A stretch of DNA of 64,000 nt from Ramlibacter alkalitolerans (GTDB lineage Bacteria; Pseudomonadota; Gammaproteobacteria; Burkholderiales; Burkholderiaceae_C): assembly GCF_016722765.1 (NCBI RefSeq), contig NZ_JAEQND010000010.1:1-64000 (forward strand). The letters run 5' to 3'. The position numbers were made by a program, and so were the translations under genes. Below, one piece after another: positions 21,882-40,865 of the stretch (within the stretch, counting starts at the first letter, position 1; each line of letters begins with the position of its first letter). Under the pieces are notes generated by a model. The model made no database searches, was not told where the DNA came from, and worked only from the letters and a program-made list of their open reading frames with translations.

Positions 21882-24182
21882 TTGGCCAAGCGTTCGCTGG
21901 ATCCCCAAGTGCTGCCCTCGCCGGGCCTCAAGGAGGCACCGGTGCTGGACCTGATGTGTTCGCACTTCGTGCTGACGCTGGCGGCCAAGCAGGGGGCGAA
22001 GTTCAACGTGCGGCGCGACCTCAACGGACTGCTGTCGCTGGCAGGCCGCCATCTCGTCTGGCCGCCCCCTTCGCTGGAGAGGCTGCGCGAGTTCCTGGCC
22101 CGCCGCTGCAAGGACAACGAATTCTGGCGCGGCCACGAGCAGCTCTCCACCCGGGAATTCCTGGAGCGCCACGGCGTCTGGCGCGGGCCGTACGAGGAAG
22201 GCACGCTGTTCTTCTACCTGGACGAATACGCCAAGGACCAGCCCAAGGACCTGCTGTCGGTGCTCACGGTCACCGGCGAATGGCTCACGCACGCGCTGAA
22301 GAAGCACTCCACCCTGGTGGAGAAGAACATCGACGCCCTGGCCAACCTGCTGCAGTTGAACAAGGCCGAGCGCGCCCTGCTGCTGTACGGCACGCTGGCG
22401 CGCTACCAGCGCGACCTGCGCAGCCTGCTGGTCGAATTCAAGGTGAACAACGCGCCGGAGGCCTACGCCGCCATCGCGGAGGTCGCCGGCGTGAGCGCCG
22501 CCGATGTCGGCGAGGCGCTGCGGGCCGGCTCGCGGCTGGAACGCATCGGCCTGGTGGAGAACCTGATCTCCGAGCACAACATCACGGACCTGGCGGACCT
22601 GATGAAGGTCAGCGAGAAGCTGCCGCCGGTGCTGATGCGCGAATACCGGGACCAGAGCGAGCTGATGGCGGTGTTCACGCGGCCGTCGGCCAAGAGCACC
22701 CTGACGCTGGACGACTTCTCCTTCGTCGCCGAGGACGCGAGCGTGCTGCGCAACATGCTGCGCCGCGCGGTCGAATCCAAGGAGCCGGGCGTGAACGTGC
22801 TGCTGTACGGGCCGCCCGGCACCGGCAAGACGGAGCTGGCCAAGGTGGTGGCGCAGGCCGCCGGCCTGGAGCTGTTCGAGGTCGAATACGCCGACCGCGA
22901 CGGCAACTCGCTGTCCGGCCGCGACCGCTACCGGTCGCTGCAGATCGCGCAGGTGTTCCTCAAGGGCAGCGCCCAGGCCGCGCTGCTGTTCGACGAGGTG
23001 GAGGACGTGTTTCCACCGATCTCCAGCGAGGCCGCGCAGATGATGGCCCGCGCCGAGCAGGTGGTGGCGCCGCCTTCCGGCAGCGTGAGCGGCAAGGCCT
23101 GGGTCAACCAGATCCTGGAAACCAACCCGGTGCCGACCATCTGGGTCACCAACCGGATCGAGCAGATCGACCCGGCGTTCCGGCGCCGCTTCGCCTACCA
23201 CCTCGAACTGAAGTCGCCGCCGCCCGGCGCCCGCGAGGGCATCGTGCGCAAGACGCTCGAGGGCGTCGAAGTGTCGGCAGCCTTCATCGCCAAGCTCACC
23301 GAACGCAAGGGGCTGACGCCGGCGCAGATCCGCACCGCGGTGCGCTTCGCCGGGCTGGCGGCCGCCGAGAGCATCGGCGTGGAAGAACTGATAGAGCGCC
23401 AGCTGCGCAACGCCGACCGCGCCCTGGGCACGCGCAGCGCGGACGCCGGCGCGCGCCGCAGCGTCACCACCTACGACCTCGACATGCTGAACGTGGAGTC
23501 GCGCTTCGAGGTGCCGCGCATCGTGGAGGCGCTGCGCTCGCGCGGCCACGGCACCCTGTGCTTCTACGGCGCGCCGGGCACCGGCAAGACGGCGCTGGCC
23601 GAGCACATCGCCCGCAGCCTCGACCGCCCCTTGCTGATCAAGCAGGCCAGCGACCTCATGAGCAAGTTCGTGGGCGAGACCGAGCAGAACATGGCCGCCA
23701 TGTTCCGCGAGGCCGAGTCGGAAAAGGCCATCCTGCTGCTGGACGAAGCCGACAGCTTCCTGCAGGACCGCCGGGGCGCCCAGCGCACCTACGAGGTCAC
23801 CGAAGTCAACGAGATGCTGCAGGGCATGGAGCGCTTCGCCGGCATCTTCGTCTGCACCACCAACCTGATGGAGCGCATCGACCAGGCGGCGCTGCGGCGC
23901 TTCGCCTTCAAGATCCGCTTCAAGCCGCTCACGGGCGCGCAGCGCGAGAAGATGTTCGTGACGGAGGCGCTCGGCGGCGATGCGGCGCTGCTGGCGCCCG
24001 AGGCCGCGGCGCGGCTGGCGCGGCTGGACCAGCTTTGCCCGGGCGACTTCGCCGCCGTGAAGCGGCAGGTGGAGATCCTGGCCGCGCAGCTCACGCCGGA
24101 GGAATTCCTGGAGCAGCTGGAGGCGGAACACCGGATCAAGCCGGAGGTGCGGGAGGCGCGGAGCATCGGGTTCGTGCAATAA
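21882..24182 (+). CDS. Twin-AAA ATPase of unknown target
   Basis: A 766-residue protein with an uncharacterised N-terminal half (1-280) and two AAA modules. Module 1: Walker A GPPGTGKT at 310-317, Walker B ALLFDEVED at 367-375, arginine-finger region PAFRRRFAYH. Module 2: Walker A GAPGTGKT at 563-570, Walker B LLLDEADSF at 618-626, and ALRRFAFKI. Both are intact. The TTG start at 21882 follows GGAGG at four bases; no better ATG exists upstream in frame without running into the promoter. Classic substrates (proteasome-like unfolding, FtsH, ClpA) are excluded by missing domains. Relatives are annotated only as AAA family ATPases. Standalone gene. Confidence 0.85.
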   Translation: MAKRSLDPQVLPSPGLKEAPVLDLMCSHFVLTLAAKQGAKFNVRRDLNGLLSLAGRHLVWPPPSLERLREFLARRCKDNEFWRGHEQLSTREFLERHGVWRGPYEEGTLFFYLDEYAKDQPKDLLSVLTVTGEWLTHALKKHSTLVEKNIDALANLLQLNKAERALLLYGTLARYQRDLRSLLVEFKVNNAPEAYAAIAEVAGVSAADVGEALRAGSRLERIGLVENLISEHNITDLADLMKVSEKLPPVLMREYRDQSELMAVFTRPSAKSTLTLDDFSFVAEDASVLRNMLRRAVESKEPGVNVLLYGPPGTGKTELAKVVAQAAGLELFEVEYADRDGNSLSGRDRYRSLQIAQVFLKGSAQAALLFDEVEDVFPPISSEAAQMMARAEQVVAPPSGSVSGKAWVNQILETNPVPTIWVTNRIEQIDPAFRRRFAYHLELKSPPPGAREGIVRKTLEGVEVSAAFIAKLTERKGLTPAQIRTAVRFAGLAAAESIGVEELIERQLRNADRALGTRSADAGARRSVTTYDLDMLNVESRFEVPRIVEALRSRGHGTLCFYGAPGTGKTALAEHIARSLDRPLLIKQASDLMSKFVGETEQNMAAMFREAESEKAILLLDEADSFLQDRRGAQRTYEVTEVNEMLQGMERFAGIFVCTTNLMERIDQAALRRFAFKIRFKPLTGAQREKMFVTEALGGDAALLAPEAAARLARLDQLCPGDFAAVKRQVEILAAQLTPEEFLEQLEAEHRIKPEVREARSIGFVQ

Positions 24183-24183
24183 C

Positions 24184-24270
24184 CGTCATCCCCGCGCAGG
24201 CGGGGATCCAGGAAGCGCGCATAGCGCGCTCATCGGGAGCCCTGGATTCCCGCCTCCGCGGGTATGACGG
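24184..24270. repeat. Family A dispersed palindromic repeat, copy 4 (paired, inverted)
   Basis: CGTCATCCCCGCGCAGGCGG at the left and CTGGATTCCCGCCTCCGCGG at the right, about 37 bases apart, with a small AGCGCGC/GCGCGCT hairpin between. It separates the 3' ends of the convergent AAA ATPase and recQ genes, where a terminator would be expected. Confidence 0.8.
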
Positions 24271-24278
24271 GGGGGCGG

Positions 24279-26138
<1,860 letters not shown>

Positions 26139-26195
26139 GCGGTGATTCTCCCTGACGCCGCCTGTCCAACGCGCCGTCCGTAGAATGGGCCGACC

Positions 26196-27242
26196 ATGAA
26201 ACCTGTGATCTATACCCGTGGCCAGGCCCTGCCGGAACTCCTCGCGCAGCGCATCCTGATCCTCGATGGCGCCATGGGCACCATGATCCAGCGCTTCAGG
26301 CTCGGCGAGCAGGATTTCCGCGGCCAACGCTTCCAGGACCATCCGAGGGACCTGAAGAACAACAGCGACCTGCTGGTCCTCACCCGCCCGGAAGTGATCC
26401 GCGACATCCACGAGGGCTACCTCGCCGCCGGCGCCGACATCATCGAGACCAACACCTTCGGCGCAAACCGGATCGCGCAGGAGGACTACGGCCTGGGCGA
26501 GCTGGCGCGCGAGATGAATGTCGCCGCCGCGAAGCTGGCACGCAGCGCCGCCGACAAATTCGCCACGCCGGACAAGCCGCGCTTCGTGGCCGGCGCGCTC
26601 GGCCCGACGCCGCGCACGGCCAGCATCAGCCCCGACGTGAACGATCCCGGCGCCCGCAACGTGGACTTCGAGCAGCTGCGCGCGGCCTACCACGAACAGG
26701 TCGAAGGTCTGGTCGAGGGCGGCGTCGACCTGCTGCTGGTCGAGACCATCTTCGACACGCTCAACGCCAAGGCGGCCCTGTTCGCGATCGACGAATACTT
26801 CGCCGCCAGCGGCCAGCGCCTGCCGGTCATCATCAGCGGCACGGTGACTGACGCGTCCGGTCGCATCCTGAGCGGCCAGACCGTCACGGCCTTCTGGTAC
26901 AGCGTCCGTCACGCGCAGCCGCTGGCCGTCGGCCTGAACTGCGCGCTGGGTGCGGCGCTGATGCGGCCCTACATCCAGGAGCTGTCCCGGGTCGCGCCGG
27001 ACACGTTCATCAGTTGCTACCCGAACGCCGGACTGCCCAATCCGATGAGCGAAACCGGCTTCGACGAGACGCCGGAGGTCACCTCGCGCCTGCTGCACGA
27101 ATTCGCGGCCGAGGGGCTGGTGAACATCGTGGGCGGCTGCTGCGGGACGACGCCGGACCACATCGCGGCGATCCGCCAGGCGGTGCAGCCGCTGGCTGCG
27201 CGCGCGACGCAGCGCGAGCCCTTCTACAAGGAAGCCGCGTAG
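26196..27242 (+). CDS. metH: Methionine synthase, homocysteine-binding module (split MetH, part 1)
   Basis: A 348-residue protein equal to the N-terminal homocysteine S-methyltransferase module of cobalamin-dependent methionine synthase. It has [10 protein letters not shown] at the start and the zinc cysteines in GLNC and GGCCGT, so the catalytic metal site is intact. It stops where the pterin module would begin; that part is a separate gene at 28144. Such a split is common in Burkholderiales. An Lrp-type gene and a family B repeat lie between the halves. No riboswitch is visible ahead of this part; the 57-bp gap to recQ must hold its promoter. Confidence 0.95.
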   Translation: MKPVIYTRGQALPELLAQRILILDGAMGTMIQRFRLGEQDFRGQRFQDHPRDLKNNSDLLVLTRPEVIRDIHEGYLAAGADIIETNTFGANRIAQEDYGLGELAREMNVAAAKLARSAADKFATPDKPRFVAGALGPTPRTASISPDVNDPGARNVDFEQLRAAYHEQVEGLVEGGVDLLLVETIFDTLNAKAALFAIDEYFAASGQRLPVIISGTVTDASGRILSGQTVTAFWYSVRHAQPLAVGLNCALGAALMRPYIQELSRVAPDTFISCYPNAGLPNPMSETGFDETPEVTSRLLHEFAAEGLVNIVGGCCGTTPDHIAAIRQAVQPLAARATQREPFYKEAA

Positions 27243-27294
27243 AGCGGCCCCTTCTTCTTCGACGCCATCCCTCGTGAGGATGCCTGCCGGGTCG

Positions 27295-27318
27295 GCCAGC
27301 GGGCGGTGACCCGCTGGC
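27295..27318. other. Stable hairpin between metH part 1 and the Lrp-type gene
   Basis: GCCAGCGGG and CCCGCTGGC form a perfect nine-base stem with a six-base loop, 53 bases after the metH part 1 stop. No T-run follows, so it is not a classic terminator. It may stabilise the 3' end or assist Rho-dependent termination. Confidence 0.5.
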
Positions 27319-27421
27319 GCCTCGCATCGCGGCCGGGGCCGGTAAGCCCTCGGTGCCATGCAGGAAGTGTGCGGCGCAGGGCGGAGAAAGTCTTGCTGAA
27401 TTTGCGGCGCTTCGCCGAGGA

Positions 27422-27440
27422 TGCAGAAAAGCTTCCTGCA
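27422..27440. promoter_or_regulatory. Imperfect palindrome before the Lrp-type gene, candidate autoregulatory site
   Basis: TGCAGAAAAGCTTCCTGCA has five-base perfect outer arms (TGCAG/CTGCA) and a roughly symmetric interior. It lies 30 bases upstream of the ATG at 27470. Lrp/AsnC regulators commonly bind such 15-19 base palindromes in front of their own genes. Confidence 0.45.
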
Positions 27441-27469
27441 GTGAGCAATTGGGCAGAGAATCCTGCGGC

Positions 27470-27919
27470 ATGGACGCCATCGACCGCAAAATCCTCGCCG
27501 TGCTGCAGCAGGACGCCCGCGCCAGCCTGCAGCAGATCGGACAGGCCGTCGGCCTGAGCGCCTCGCCTTGCTGGGAGCGCATCCGCAAGATGGAGCAGGC
27601 CGGCGTGATCGAGGGCTACACCGTGCGCCTGAACGCGCAGGGCCTGGGCCTGAACGACACGGTGCTGGTGCAGGTCACCCTGGACAGCCACACCGACAAC
27701 ACGCTGGAGAAGTTCGGCGAGACGCTGGCGGCGATCCCCGAGGTGGTCGAGGCCTATCTCGTCTCCGGCGAGTACGACTACCTGCTGCGCGTGGCGGTGA
27801 AGGACACGCGCGACTACGAGCGGCTGCTGCGCGAGAAGCTGTACAAGATCAAGGGCATCCGCCACAGCAAGTCGTCGTTCGTGCTGCGGACGCTGAAGAA
27901 GGCGGATCTGCCTTTGTGA
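27470..27919 (+). CDS. Lrp/AsnC-family transcriptional regulator
   Basis: A 149-residue protein. An N-terminal AsnC-type helix-turn-helix ([27 protein letters not shown]; recognition [18 protein letters not shown]) is followed by a RAM effector domain ([20 protein letters not shown], then [14 protein letters not shown]). Such proteins sense amino acids as octamers. The family's usual length is matched. Its position between the halves of methionine synthase suggests a link to amino acid or methionine metabolism, but it may equally regulate a distant gene. Transcript probably separate from metH2, which has its own promoter and riboswitch. Confidence 0.93.
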   Translation: MDAIDRKILAVLQQDARASLQQIGQAVGLSASPCWERIRKMEQAGVIEGYTVRLNAQGLGLNDTVLVQVTLDSHTDNTLEKFGETLAAIPEVVEAYLVSGEYDYLLRVAVKDTRDYERLLREKLYKIKGIRHSKSSFVLRTLKKADLPL

Positions 27920-27931
27920 GCGTGCTGGGTG

Positions 27932-28022
27932 CGTAGGCTGGCGGTGGAGCGGTAGCGAAACCCCAGCGATGCGCGCGCAAGCGCTGGGGTTCGGCGCTGC
28001 GCGCGCTCACCGCCAGCCTACG
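27932..28022. repeat. Family B palindromic repeat, copy 2
   Basis: CGTAGGCTGGCGGT at 27932 faces CACCGCCAGCCTACG ending at 28022, with inner blocks ACCCCAGCG and CGCTGGGGTT. It follows the Lrp-type gene by 13 bases and probably folds into a long stem, which could end that transcript before the metH2 promoter. Confidence 0.85.
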
Positions 28023-28040
28023 ATCCCGCGATCCCGCTGG

Positions 28041-28046
28041 TAAAAT
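28041..28046 (+). promoter_or_regulatory. Likely -10 box of the metH2 promoter
   Basis: TAAAAT stands alone as a sigma-70-like -10 hexamer in GC-rich DNA, seven bases before the riboswitch aptamer begins. A matching -35 is not obvious; the region 17 bases upstream is the end of the family B repeat. Confidence 0.5.
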
Positions 28047-28052
28047 GCGCCC

Positions 28053-28118
28053 AGCTCAAGGAGCGCTGCAGCGGTCTTCGCGACCGTCAGGCTTGAGATG
28101 GATCCCAACCGCGCTCAC
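28053..28118 (+). promoter_or_regulatory. S-adenosylhomocysteine (SAH) riboswitch
   Basis: The sequence has the SAH aptamer layout. P1 is CTCAAG (28055-28060) pairing with CTTGAG (28092-28097). The conserved core GAGCGCTGCA follows P1, P2 is CGGTC/GACCG around a TTCGC loop, and CAGG joins to the closing P1 strand. After a short linker, GCGCTC (28111-28116) pairs back with GAGCGC (28061-28066) to close the pseudoknot. It is 26 bases upstream of the metH2 ATG. SAH riboswitches turn on SAH-recycling genes such as ahcY and metH when SAH builds up. Confidence 0.88.
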
Positions 28119-28143
28119 CCGGACCCCCAACGAGGTGAGTGAG

Positions 28144-30864
<2,721 letters not shown>

Positions 30865-30897
30865 GGCGCCCGCCGGCTCCTGCGCGCCGGCCGGCTT

Positions 30898-30991
30898 CGT
30901 AGGCTGGCGGTGAGCGCCGAAGGCCGAACCCCAGCGCTTGCGCTCCTGATCGCTGGGGTTCCGGCGCTTCGCGCGTCACCGCCAGCCTACG
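30898..30991. repeat. Family B palindromic repeat, copy 3
   Basis: CGTAGGCTGGCGGTGAGCGC at 30898 faces the complement ending CACCGCCAGCCTACG at 30991, with inner blocks GAACCCCAGCG and CGCTGGGGTTC. It separates convergent metH2 and the MFS gene and supplies the MFS stop codon (TAG on the minus strand at 30987-30989). Confidence 0.85.
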
Positions 30992-32174
30992 TCGGCAGCA
31001 GCGACCTTCGCTGCGCCAGCACCAGCGCCAGCGCCGCGACGATCCCCGCCACCAGCAGCAGCGCCAGCCCCCAGCGGTAGCCCACCTGCGGATTCCAGAG
31101 CACACCGAGCGCCAGCGGTGCGATCGCGCGCGCCACCGCCTGCGGCAGCCCCAGCGCCCCATTGAGCGAAGCCACGTGCTGGCGGTTCACGTACTGCGCC
31201 ACCGCCGTGCCCTTGACGATCGTGAGCATGCCATTGCCCATGCCATAGAGCAGCACGAACAGCAGGCCGCCCGCCGGCGAGGTGGCGCCCGCGATCAGGG
31301 TGCCGAGGGCGAGCGGCATCAGCAGCGGGATCAGCCGGTTGGCCAGGTGCAGGTCGAAGCGGTGCTCGAAGAAGAACAGCAGCAGGCGCGCCAGCACCTG
31401 CATCACCCCGATCGTCGCCGGCAGCGCGATCACCCACGCCTCCGGCAGCCCGCTTTCGCGCAGCAGGCTGATCAGGTGCGGCGGGATCGCCGCCGTGATC
31501 GCCATCATCCCCACCACGAACACGCCGATCAGCAGGAAGGGCGCGCTGCGCAGCAGCACCGAGGGGGAGTGGCCTTCGCGGTGCTGCGTCGGCGTCGGCG
31601 GCGGGGCGCCGCGCAGGCAGACGAAGTGGACCGGCACGCACACCAGCAGGTGGATGGCCGCCAGCGCCAGCAGCGCGTGGCGCCAACCCAGCGTCGAGAT
31701 CAGCCACGCCGACAGGGGAATGAAGACGCTGCTGGCCAGGCCGCCCAGGAAGGTCAGGGTGATGATGGCGCGGCGGAAGTCGCCCGGGAAGCGCCGCGTG
31801 ACGACCGCGAACACCGGCGTGTACAGCGTGGCCGCGAGCGCCGCCCCGAGCAGCACCCACACGGCGTAGAAGCCCGTGGCGGAGCGGACCTGGGCATGCA
31901 GCAGCAGGCCGGCGATGACCAGCAGCGAACCGCCGGTCATGACCGCGCGTTCATGGCCGCGGTCGATCCAGCGCCCCACCGGGTACGAGAACACACCTTC
32001 GGCCAGCAGGGCGAGGCTGAAGGCCAGGGAGGACTGGGCCCGCGTGAGCCCCAGTTCCCGCTCCACCGGCTCCATCAGCAGCGCGAAGGTGTAGAAGACG
32101 CTGCCCCAGGTGATCAACTGGGCCAGCGAGAGCCACACCACGAGACGGCGGTCGTGGCCGGGGGGCGGAGTCAT
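30987..32174 (-). CDS. MFS transporter
   Basis: A 395-residue major facilitator with 12 predicted membrane segments. It begins LVVWLSLAQLITWGSVFYTF and has the loop 2-3 motif region GRWIDRGHERAVM. The family includes exporters and organic-acid carriers; the substrate is not predictable. ATG 32174 has GAGGGA about eight bases upstream and is preferred over an ATG at 32204. Single gene. Its stop codon lies inside a family B repeat, so the last residues (RRSLLPT) may be set by where the repeat inserted. Confidence 0.88.
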   Translation of the reverse strand: MTPPPGHDRRLVVWLSLAQLITWGSVFYTFALLMEPVERELGLTRAQSSLAFSLALLAEGVFSYPVGRWIDRGHERAVMTGGSLLVIAGLLLHAQVRSATGFYAVWVLLGAALAATLYTPVFAVVTRRFPGDFRRAIITLTFLGGLASSVFIPLSAWLISTLGWRHALLALAAIHLLVCVPVHFVCLRGAPPPTPTQHREGHSPSVLLRSAPFLLIGVFVVGMMAITAAIPPHLISLLRESGLPEAWVIALPATIGVMQVLARLLLFFFEHRFDLHLANRLIPLLMPLALGTLIAGATSPAGGLLFVLLYGMGNGMLTIVKGTAVAQYVNRQHVASLNGALGLPQAVARAIAPLALGVLWNPQVGYRWGLALLLVAGIVAALALVLAQRRSLLPT

Positions 32175-32360
32175 GAAGCGTCCCTCGACGGCATGGACGC
32201 GCATTGTGGCGCAAGGCGCGCCGACCGTCGGTCGCGCACCAGGCACCGGTCGCGCGCGCGCCGTCGGCGGGCTTGATCCAGCGCATTGGCACAGGTGGTT
32301 ACACGCGCCATGCTCGTGGCGTCGAAGCGGCGCGTCCCGCCGCATCGAGAGAGGCCCATC

Positions 32361-34034
32361 ATGCTTTCCGGATTGAAGATCGGCGCGCGGCTCGGCGTCG
32401 GCTTCGCCGCCGTCCTGGCGGCCTTCATCGCCCTGTGGGCGCTCGCCGCCATCAACATCGAACACGCCAGGGGCCTGAGCACCGAGGTCACCCTGCGGCA
32501 CGACCAGACTGCGGCCCTGGCACAGGCCAACGGCGCGATCTGGGCGCTGCGCGCCCACCTGTCCCAGGCGCTCGCCGCGTCCGATGCCGCCGCCCGCGAG
32601 AAGACGGCGGAGCAGGCCGCCGCGACCCGCAAGCAGTTCGACGCCGCCATCTTCAACTACCGGCAGGCGGGCGACCTGGGCGTCGACGAGACAGCCTTGC
32701 TGCGCGAACTCGGCGCCGCCTTCGACCGCCTGAGCGAGACGCGCGGAACCTGGTTCGAGCTGCTCGCTGCCGGTCGCAACGAGGAGGCCCTGCGGCTGGC
32801 CAGCGAGCGGATCCAGCCTGCCGCTGCGCAGGCGGTGCAGGCGCTGGACAAGCTGATAGCCCGCAAGGACCGCGAGGTGATGCAGGCCGACGACTACTTC
32901 GGCCTGGAACTCAAGCGCTCGCGGTGGTTCGTCCACGCGGTGGGCCTGGTGGCGCTCGCTGCCGCCGCGGCCGTGATCCTGCTGCTCACGCGCTCGATCA
33001 CGCGGCCGCTGCACGACGCCGTGGCCTCGATCGAGGCGGTGGCAAGCGGCGACCTGACGCAGCCGATCCGGGTGACGTCGCGCGACGAGGTGGGGCAGTT
33101 GCTGGAGGCGCTGGCCACCATGCAGCGCAGCCTGCGGGGGCTGGTGGGCGAAGTGGTGGGCGGCGCGCAATCGGTTGCCGACACCAGCGCGCAGATCGCG
33201 CACGGCAACATCGACCTGTCGCAGCGCACCGAGGAACAGGCGAGCACGCTGGAAGAGACCGCCAGTGCAATGGAGGAACTGACCGCGACCGTGAACCAGA
33301 ACGCCGGCAACGCGCGCCAGGCGAGCCAGCTCGCAGCGGGCGCCTCGGAGGTGGCCACGCGGGGCGGTGAAGCCGTCGGCAACGTGGTGCGGACGATGGA
33401 CGGCATTTCCGCCTCCTCGCGCCGGATCGCCGACATCATCGGCGTGATCGACGGCATCGCGTTCCAGACCAACATCCTGGCGCTCAATGCGGCGGTGGAA
33501 GCGGCGCGCGCCGGCGAGCAGGGGCGCGGCTTCGCGGTGGTGGCGGCGGAAGTCAGGAGCCTGGCGCAGCGCAGCGCAGGCGCGGCGCGGGAGATCAAGA
33601 CGCTGATCGGCAGCTCGGTGGAGCAGGTCGAGGCCGGCACGCGGCTGGTGGATGCGGCCGGCACCACCATGCAGGAGATCGTGGCGGCCGTGCAGCAGGT
33701 GAGCACGCTGGTGGCGGAGATTGCCGCCGCCAGCCAGGAGCAGAGCCAGGGCATTGCCCAGGTCACGACCGCCGTCTCGCAGATGGACCACGTCGTGCAG
33801 CAGAACGCCAGCCTGGTGGAGGAGGCCACGGCCGCCACCGAGTCCATGAAGGAGCAGGCCGCGGCGCTGGTGCGTGCGGTCAGCCGCTTCCAGCTCGACG
33901 AAGCCCCTGCCAGCGCATCGGCGCGCATGGTGACGCCCCGGCGCGTACGCACCGTGCCCGACGAGGCGCACTTGCCCGCGCCGCTGGCCGTCGCCTCGCC
34001 GGCAAGCCCCGCGGGCGAGTGGCGCGAATTCTGA
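32361..34034 (+). CDS. Methyl-accepting chemotaxis protein
   Basis: A 557-residue chemoreceptor. TM1 ([20 protein letters not shown], about 11-31), a helical periplasmic sensor of four-helix-bundle type (to about 190), TM2 ([20 protein letters not shown]), HAMP, and the cytoplasmic signalling domain with methylation helix [20 protein letters not shown] and the hairpin tip [22 protein letters not shown]. No CheR-binding pentapeptide is seen at the C-terminus. It relays ligand binding to CheA/CheW at the cell pole. The ligand is unknown. GAGAGG precedes the ATG. Confidence 0.93.
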   Translation: MLSGLKIGARLGVGFAAVLAAFIALWALAAINIEHARGLSTEVTLRHDQTAALAQANGAIWALRAHLSQALAASDAAAREKTAEQAAATRKQFDAAIFNYRQAGDLGVDETALLRELGAAFDRLSETRGTWFELLAAGRNEEALRLASERIQPAAAQAVQALDKLIARKDREVMQADDYFGLELKRSRWFVHAVGLVALAAAAAVILLLTRSITRPLHDAVASIEAVASGDLTQPIRVTSRDEVGQLLEALATMQRSLRGLVGEVVGGAQSVADTSAQIAHGNIDLSQRTEEQASTLEETASAMEELTATVNQNAGNARQASQLAAGASEVATRGGEAVGNVVRTMDGISASSRRIADIIGVIDGIAFQTNILALNAAVEAARAGEQGRGFAVVAAEVRSLAQRSAGAAREIKTLIGSSVEQVEAGTRLVDAAGTTMQEIVAAVQQVSTLVAEIAAASQEQSQGIAQVTTAVSQMDHVVQQNASLVEEATAATESMKEQAAALVRAVSRFQLDEAPASASARMVTPRRVRTVPDEAHLPAPLAVASPASPAGEWREF

Positions 34035-34149
34035 CGCGCCGGGCCCCGCCAGCCCGCTCCTCCATGGTGGCGACGCCCCTCGACATGCGCTGCGAGACCA
34101 TGCCATAGTCGCCGGCGCGCTCGCCCGGCGCGCAGGAGGAGGAGCGGCC

Positions 34150-39687
<5,538 letters not shown>

Positions 39688-39700
39688 AAAGGAGCCTTCC

Positions 39701-40480
39701 ATGAGCCAGCTCTCCGCCGAACAGGCGCGCTCGTACGTCGACGCCGCCGAGATCCCGCAGCCACGCAGCGCGCGCGGCACGGTGGACGGCGCCGCGGTGC
39801 TGTCCGCGCTCGACACCACCCGGCAGCAGGCCGCCGTGGTGGCCTCCGAAGTGGTGGCCTTCGCCGATGGCGTCAGCGGCCAGTTCCGCCAGGACCTGGT
39901 GAACAGCACGCTGCTGGCGCAGCTGGTGGCCAACCAGAAGGTGAGCGACCGCAGCCGGATCTTCGACTGGTACGACGCCTACTTCGATGCGCTCGCCAAC
40001 ATCGGGTGGGCGGTGCAGGGCCGCGACTTCGCGATCTACAACGAGCAGGGGCAGAACTTCGACGCCCACAAGGCGATCATCGGCGTGCTGGCGACGGTGC
40101 TCGGCCCGGCGGCCACCGCGCTGGCGATGGTCACGAGCACGCTGGAAGCCTTGCAGTCGATGGACGCCGACAGTCCCTGGATCCGGCTGTTCGCGCGCGA
40201 GAGCCAGTCGGCGCAGCAGGCCCACTTCCAGGTCACGGCGGTGGACGTGGGTACGGACGGCGAGCCCTTCGTCACGCTCGTCGCCTTCGGGCTGGAAGCC
40301 CACGCCGGCATGACGCAGGTGCTGTTCTTCCGCTGGCGCACCAGCGACGTGACCCTGCGCCATTGCTCCGGGCAGGTCGGCATCGATGCCGCCGTGGCGG
40401 ATGCCTTGCGGGCGCCGCTGCGGCAGAAGCTGGCGGCGCACGCGATCGATTTCGTCAAGGCGCTGCCGGATCTGGTTTGA
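39701..40480 (+). CDS. Unknown partner protein of the CHAT-hydrolase gene
   Basis: A 259-residue protein starting 13 bases after the giant gene with a strong ribosome site (AAAAGGAG, seven bases before ATG). The N-terminal half is helical (VVASEVVAFADGVSGQF); at 125-148 there is a hydrophobic, glycine-containing stretch (IIGVLATVLGPAATALAMV) that could insert in a membrane. The C-terminal part is beta-rich (FQVTAVDVG, FVTLVAFGLEAHAG, QVLFFRWRTSDVTL). No signal peptide. I recognise no family; it is not a clear gasdermin. Tight coupling makes it a candidate substrate, effector or regulator of the protease. That is inference. Confidence 0.8.
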   Translation: MSQLSAEQARSYVDAAEIPQPRSARGTVDGAAVLSALDTTRQQAAVVASEVVAFADGVSGQFRQDLVNSTLLAQLVANQKVSDRSRIFDWYDAYFDALANIGWAVQGRDFAIYNEQGQNFDAHKAIIGVLATVLGPAATALAMVTSTLEALQSMDADSPWIRLFARESQSAQQAHFQVTAVDVGTDGEPFVTLVAFGLEAHAGMTQVLFFRWRTSDVTLRHCSGQVGIDAAVADALRAPLRQKLAAHAIDFVKALPDLV

Positions 40481-40556
40481 GGGCGGCGCGGCGCAATCGC
40501 CGTTCCATCAGCGAGGCGTCGGCTGCCGCATGCGAAAGACGCCTGCCGAACGAGTG

Positions 40557-40865
40557 TCAGACCGACGCATCCCGGAACGCACGCAAGACACTGTTGATTC
40601 GCGTCTGGTAGCCCGGCCCTTGCGCCTTGAACCACTCCAGCACGTCCTGGTCCACGCGCAATGAAATGAGTGCCTTGGCAGGGAGCGGCTGCAATCCACG
40701 CCGCACCACGCCGCGGACGATGTGCTTCAGGTCCGCCTCGGGATGTTCGGTCGCGCCAGAGGCCCTGTCGGCTTTCAGACGATCCCAGTCAGTCCTGGAC
40801 CTGGTCGAAGTAGATGCGCGCTTCGCGCCTTGTCGCTTTGCGGAAGGAGATGATGCGGATTTCAT
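40557..40865 (-). CDS. brnA: BrnA-family antitoxin
   Basis: A 102-residue antitoxin with the BrnA pattern: an N-terminal toxin-binding part with TDWDRLKA and a C-terminal ribbon-helix-helix (ISLRVDQDVLEWFKAQGPGYQTRINSVLRAF, quoted in part) that binds DNA. ATG 40865 has GGAG eight bases upstream; a GTG at 40871 is too close to it. The gene overlaps the 3' end of brnT by 77 bases in another frame, so translation is coupled. It neutralises BrnT and, with it, represses the operon. Confidence 0.88.
   Translation of the reverse strand: MKSASSPSAKRQGAKRASTSTRSRTDWDRLKADRASGATEHPEADLKHIVRGVVRRGLQPLPAKALISLRVDQDVLEWFKAQGPGYQTRINSVLRAFRDASV

Noticed and set aside
28045..28143. Upstream start for metH part 2 at 28045
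   Set aside because: It would translate the SAH riboswitch and overlaps the likely -10 box. The ATG at 28144 has a ribosome site and begins at the family's usual N-terminus.
39701..40480. Partner of the CHAT gene as a bacterial gasdermin
   Set aside because: The length is right, but I see no gasdermin N-terminal pattern or C-terminal inhibitory peptide. The hydrophobic stretch is central rather than at the start. I keep it as unknown.
40514..40544. AGGCGTC/GACGCCT hairpin as a terminator of the CHAT unit
   Set aside because: The loop is 17 bases and no T-run follows on either strand, so it is not convincing.
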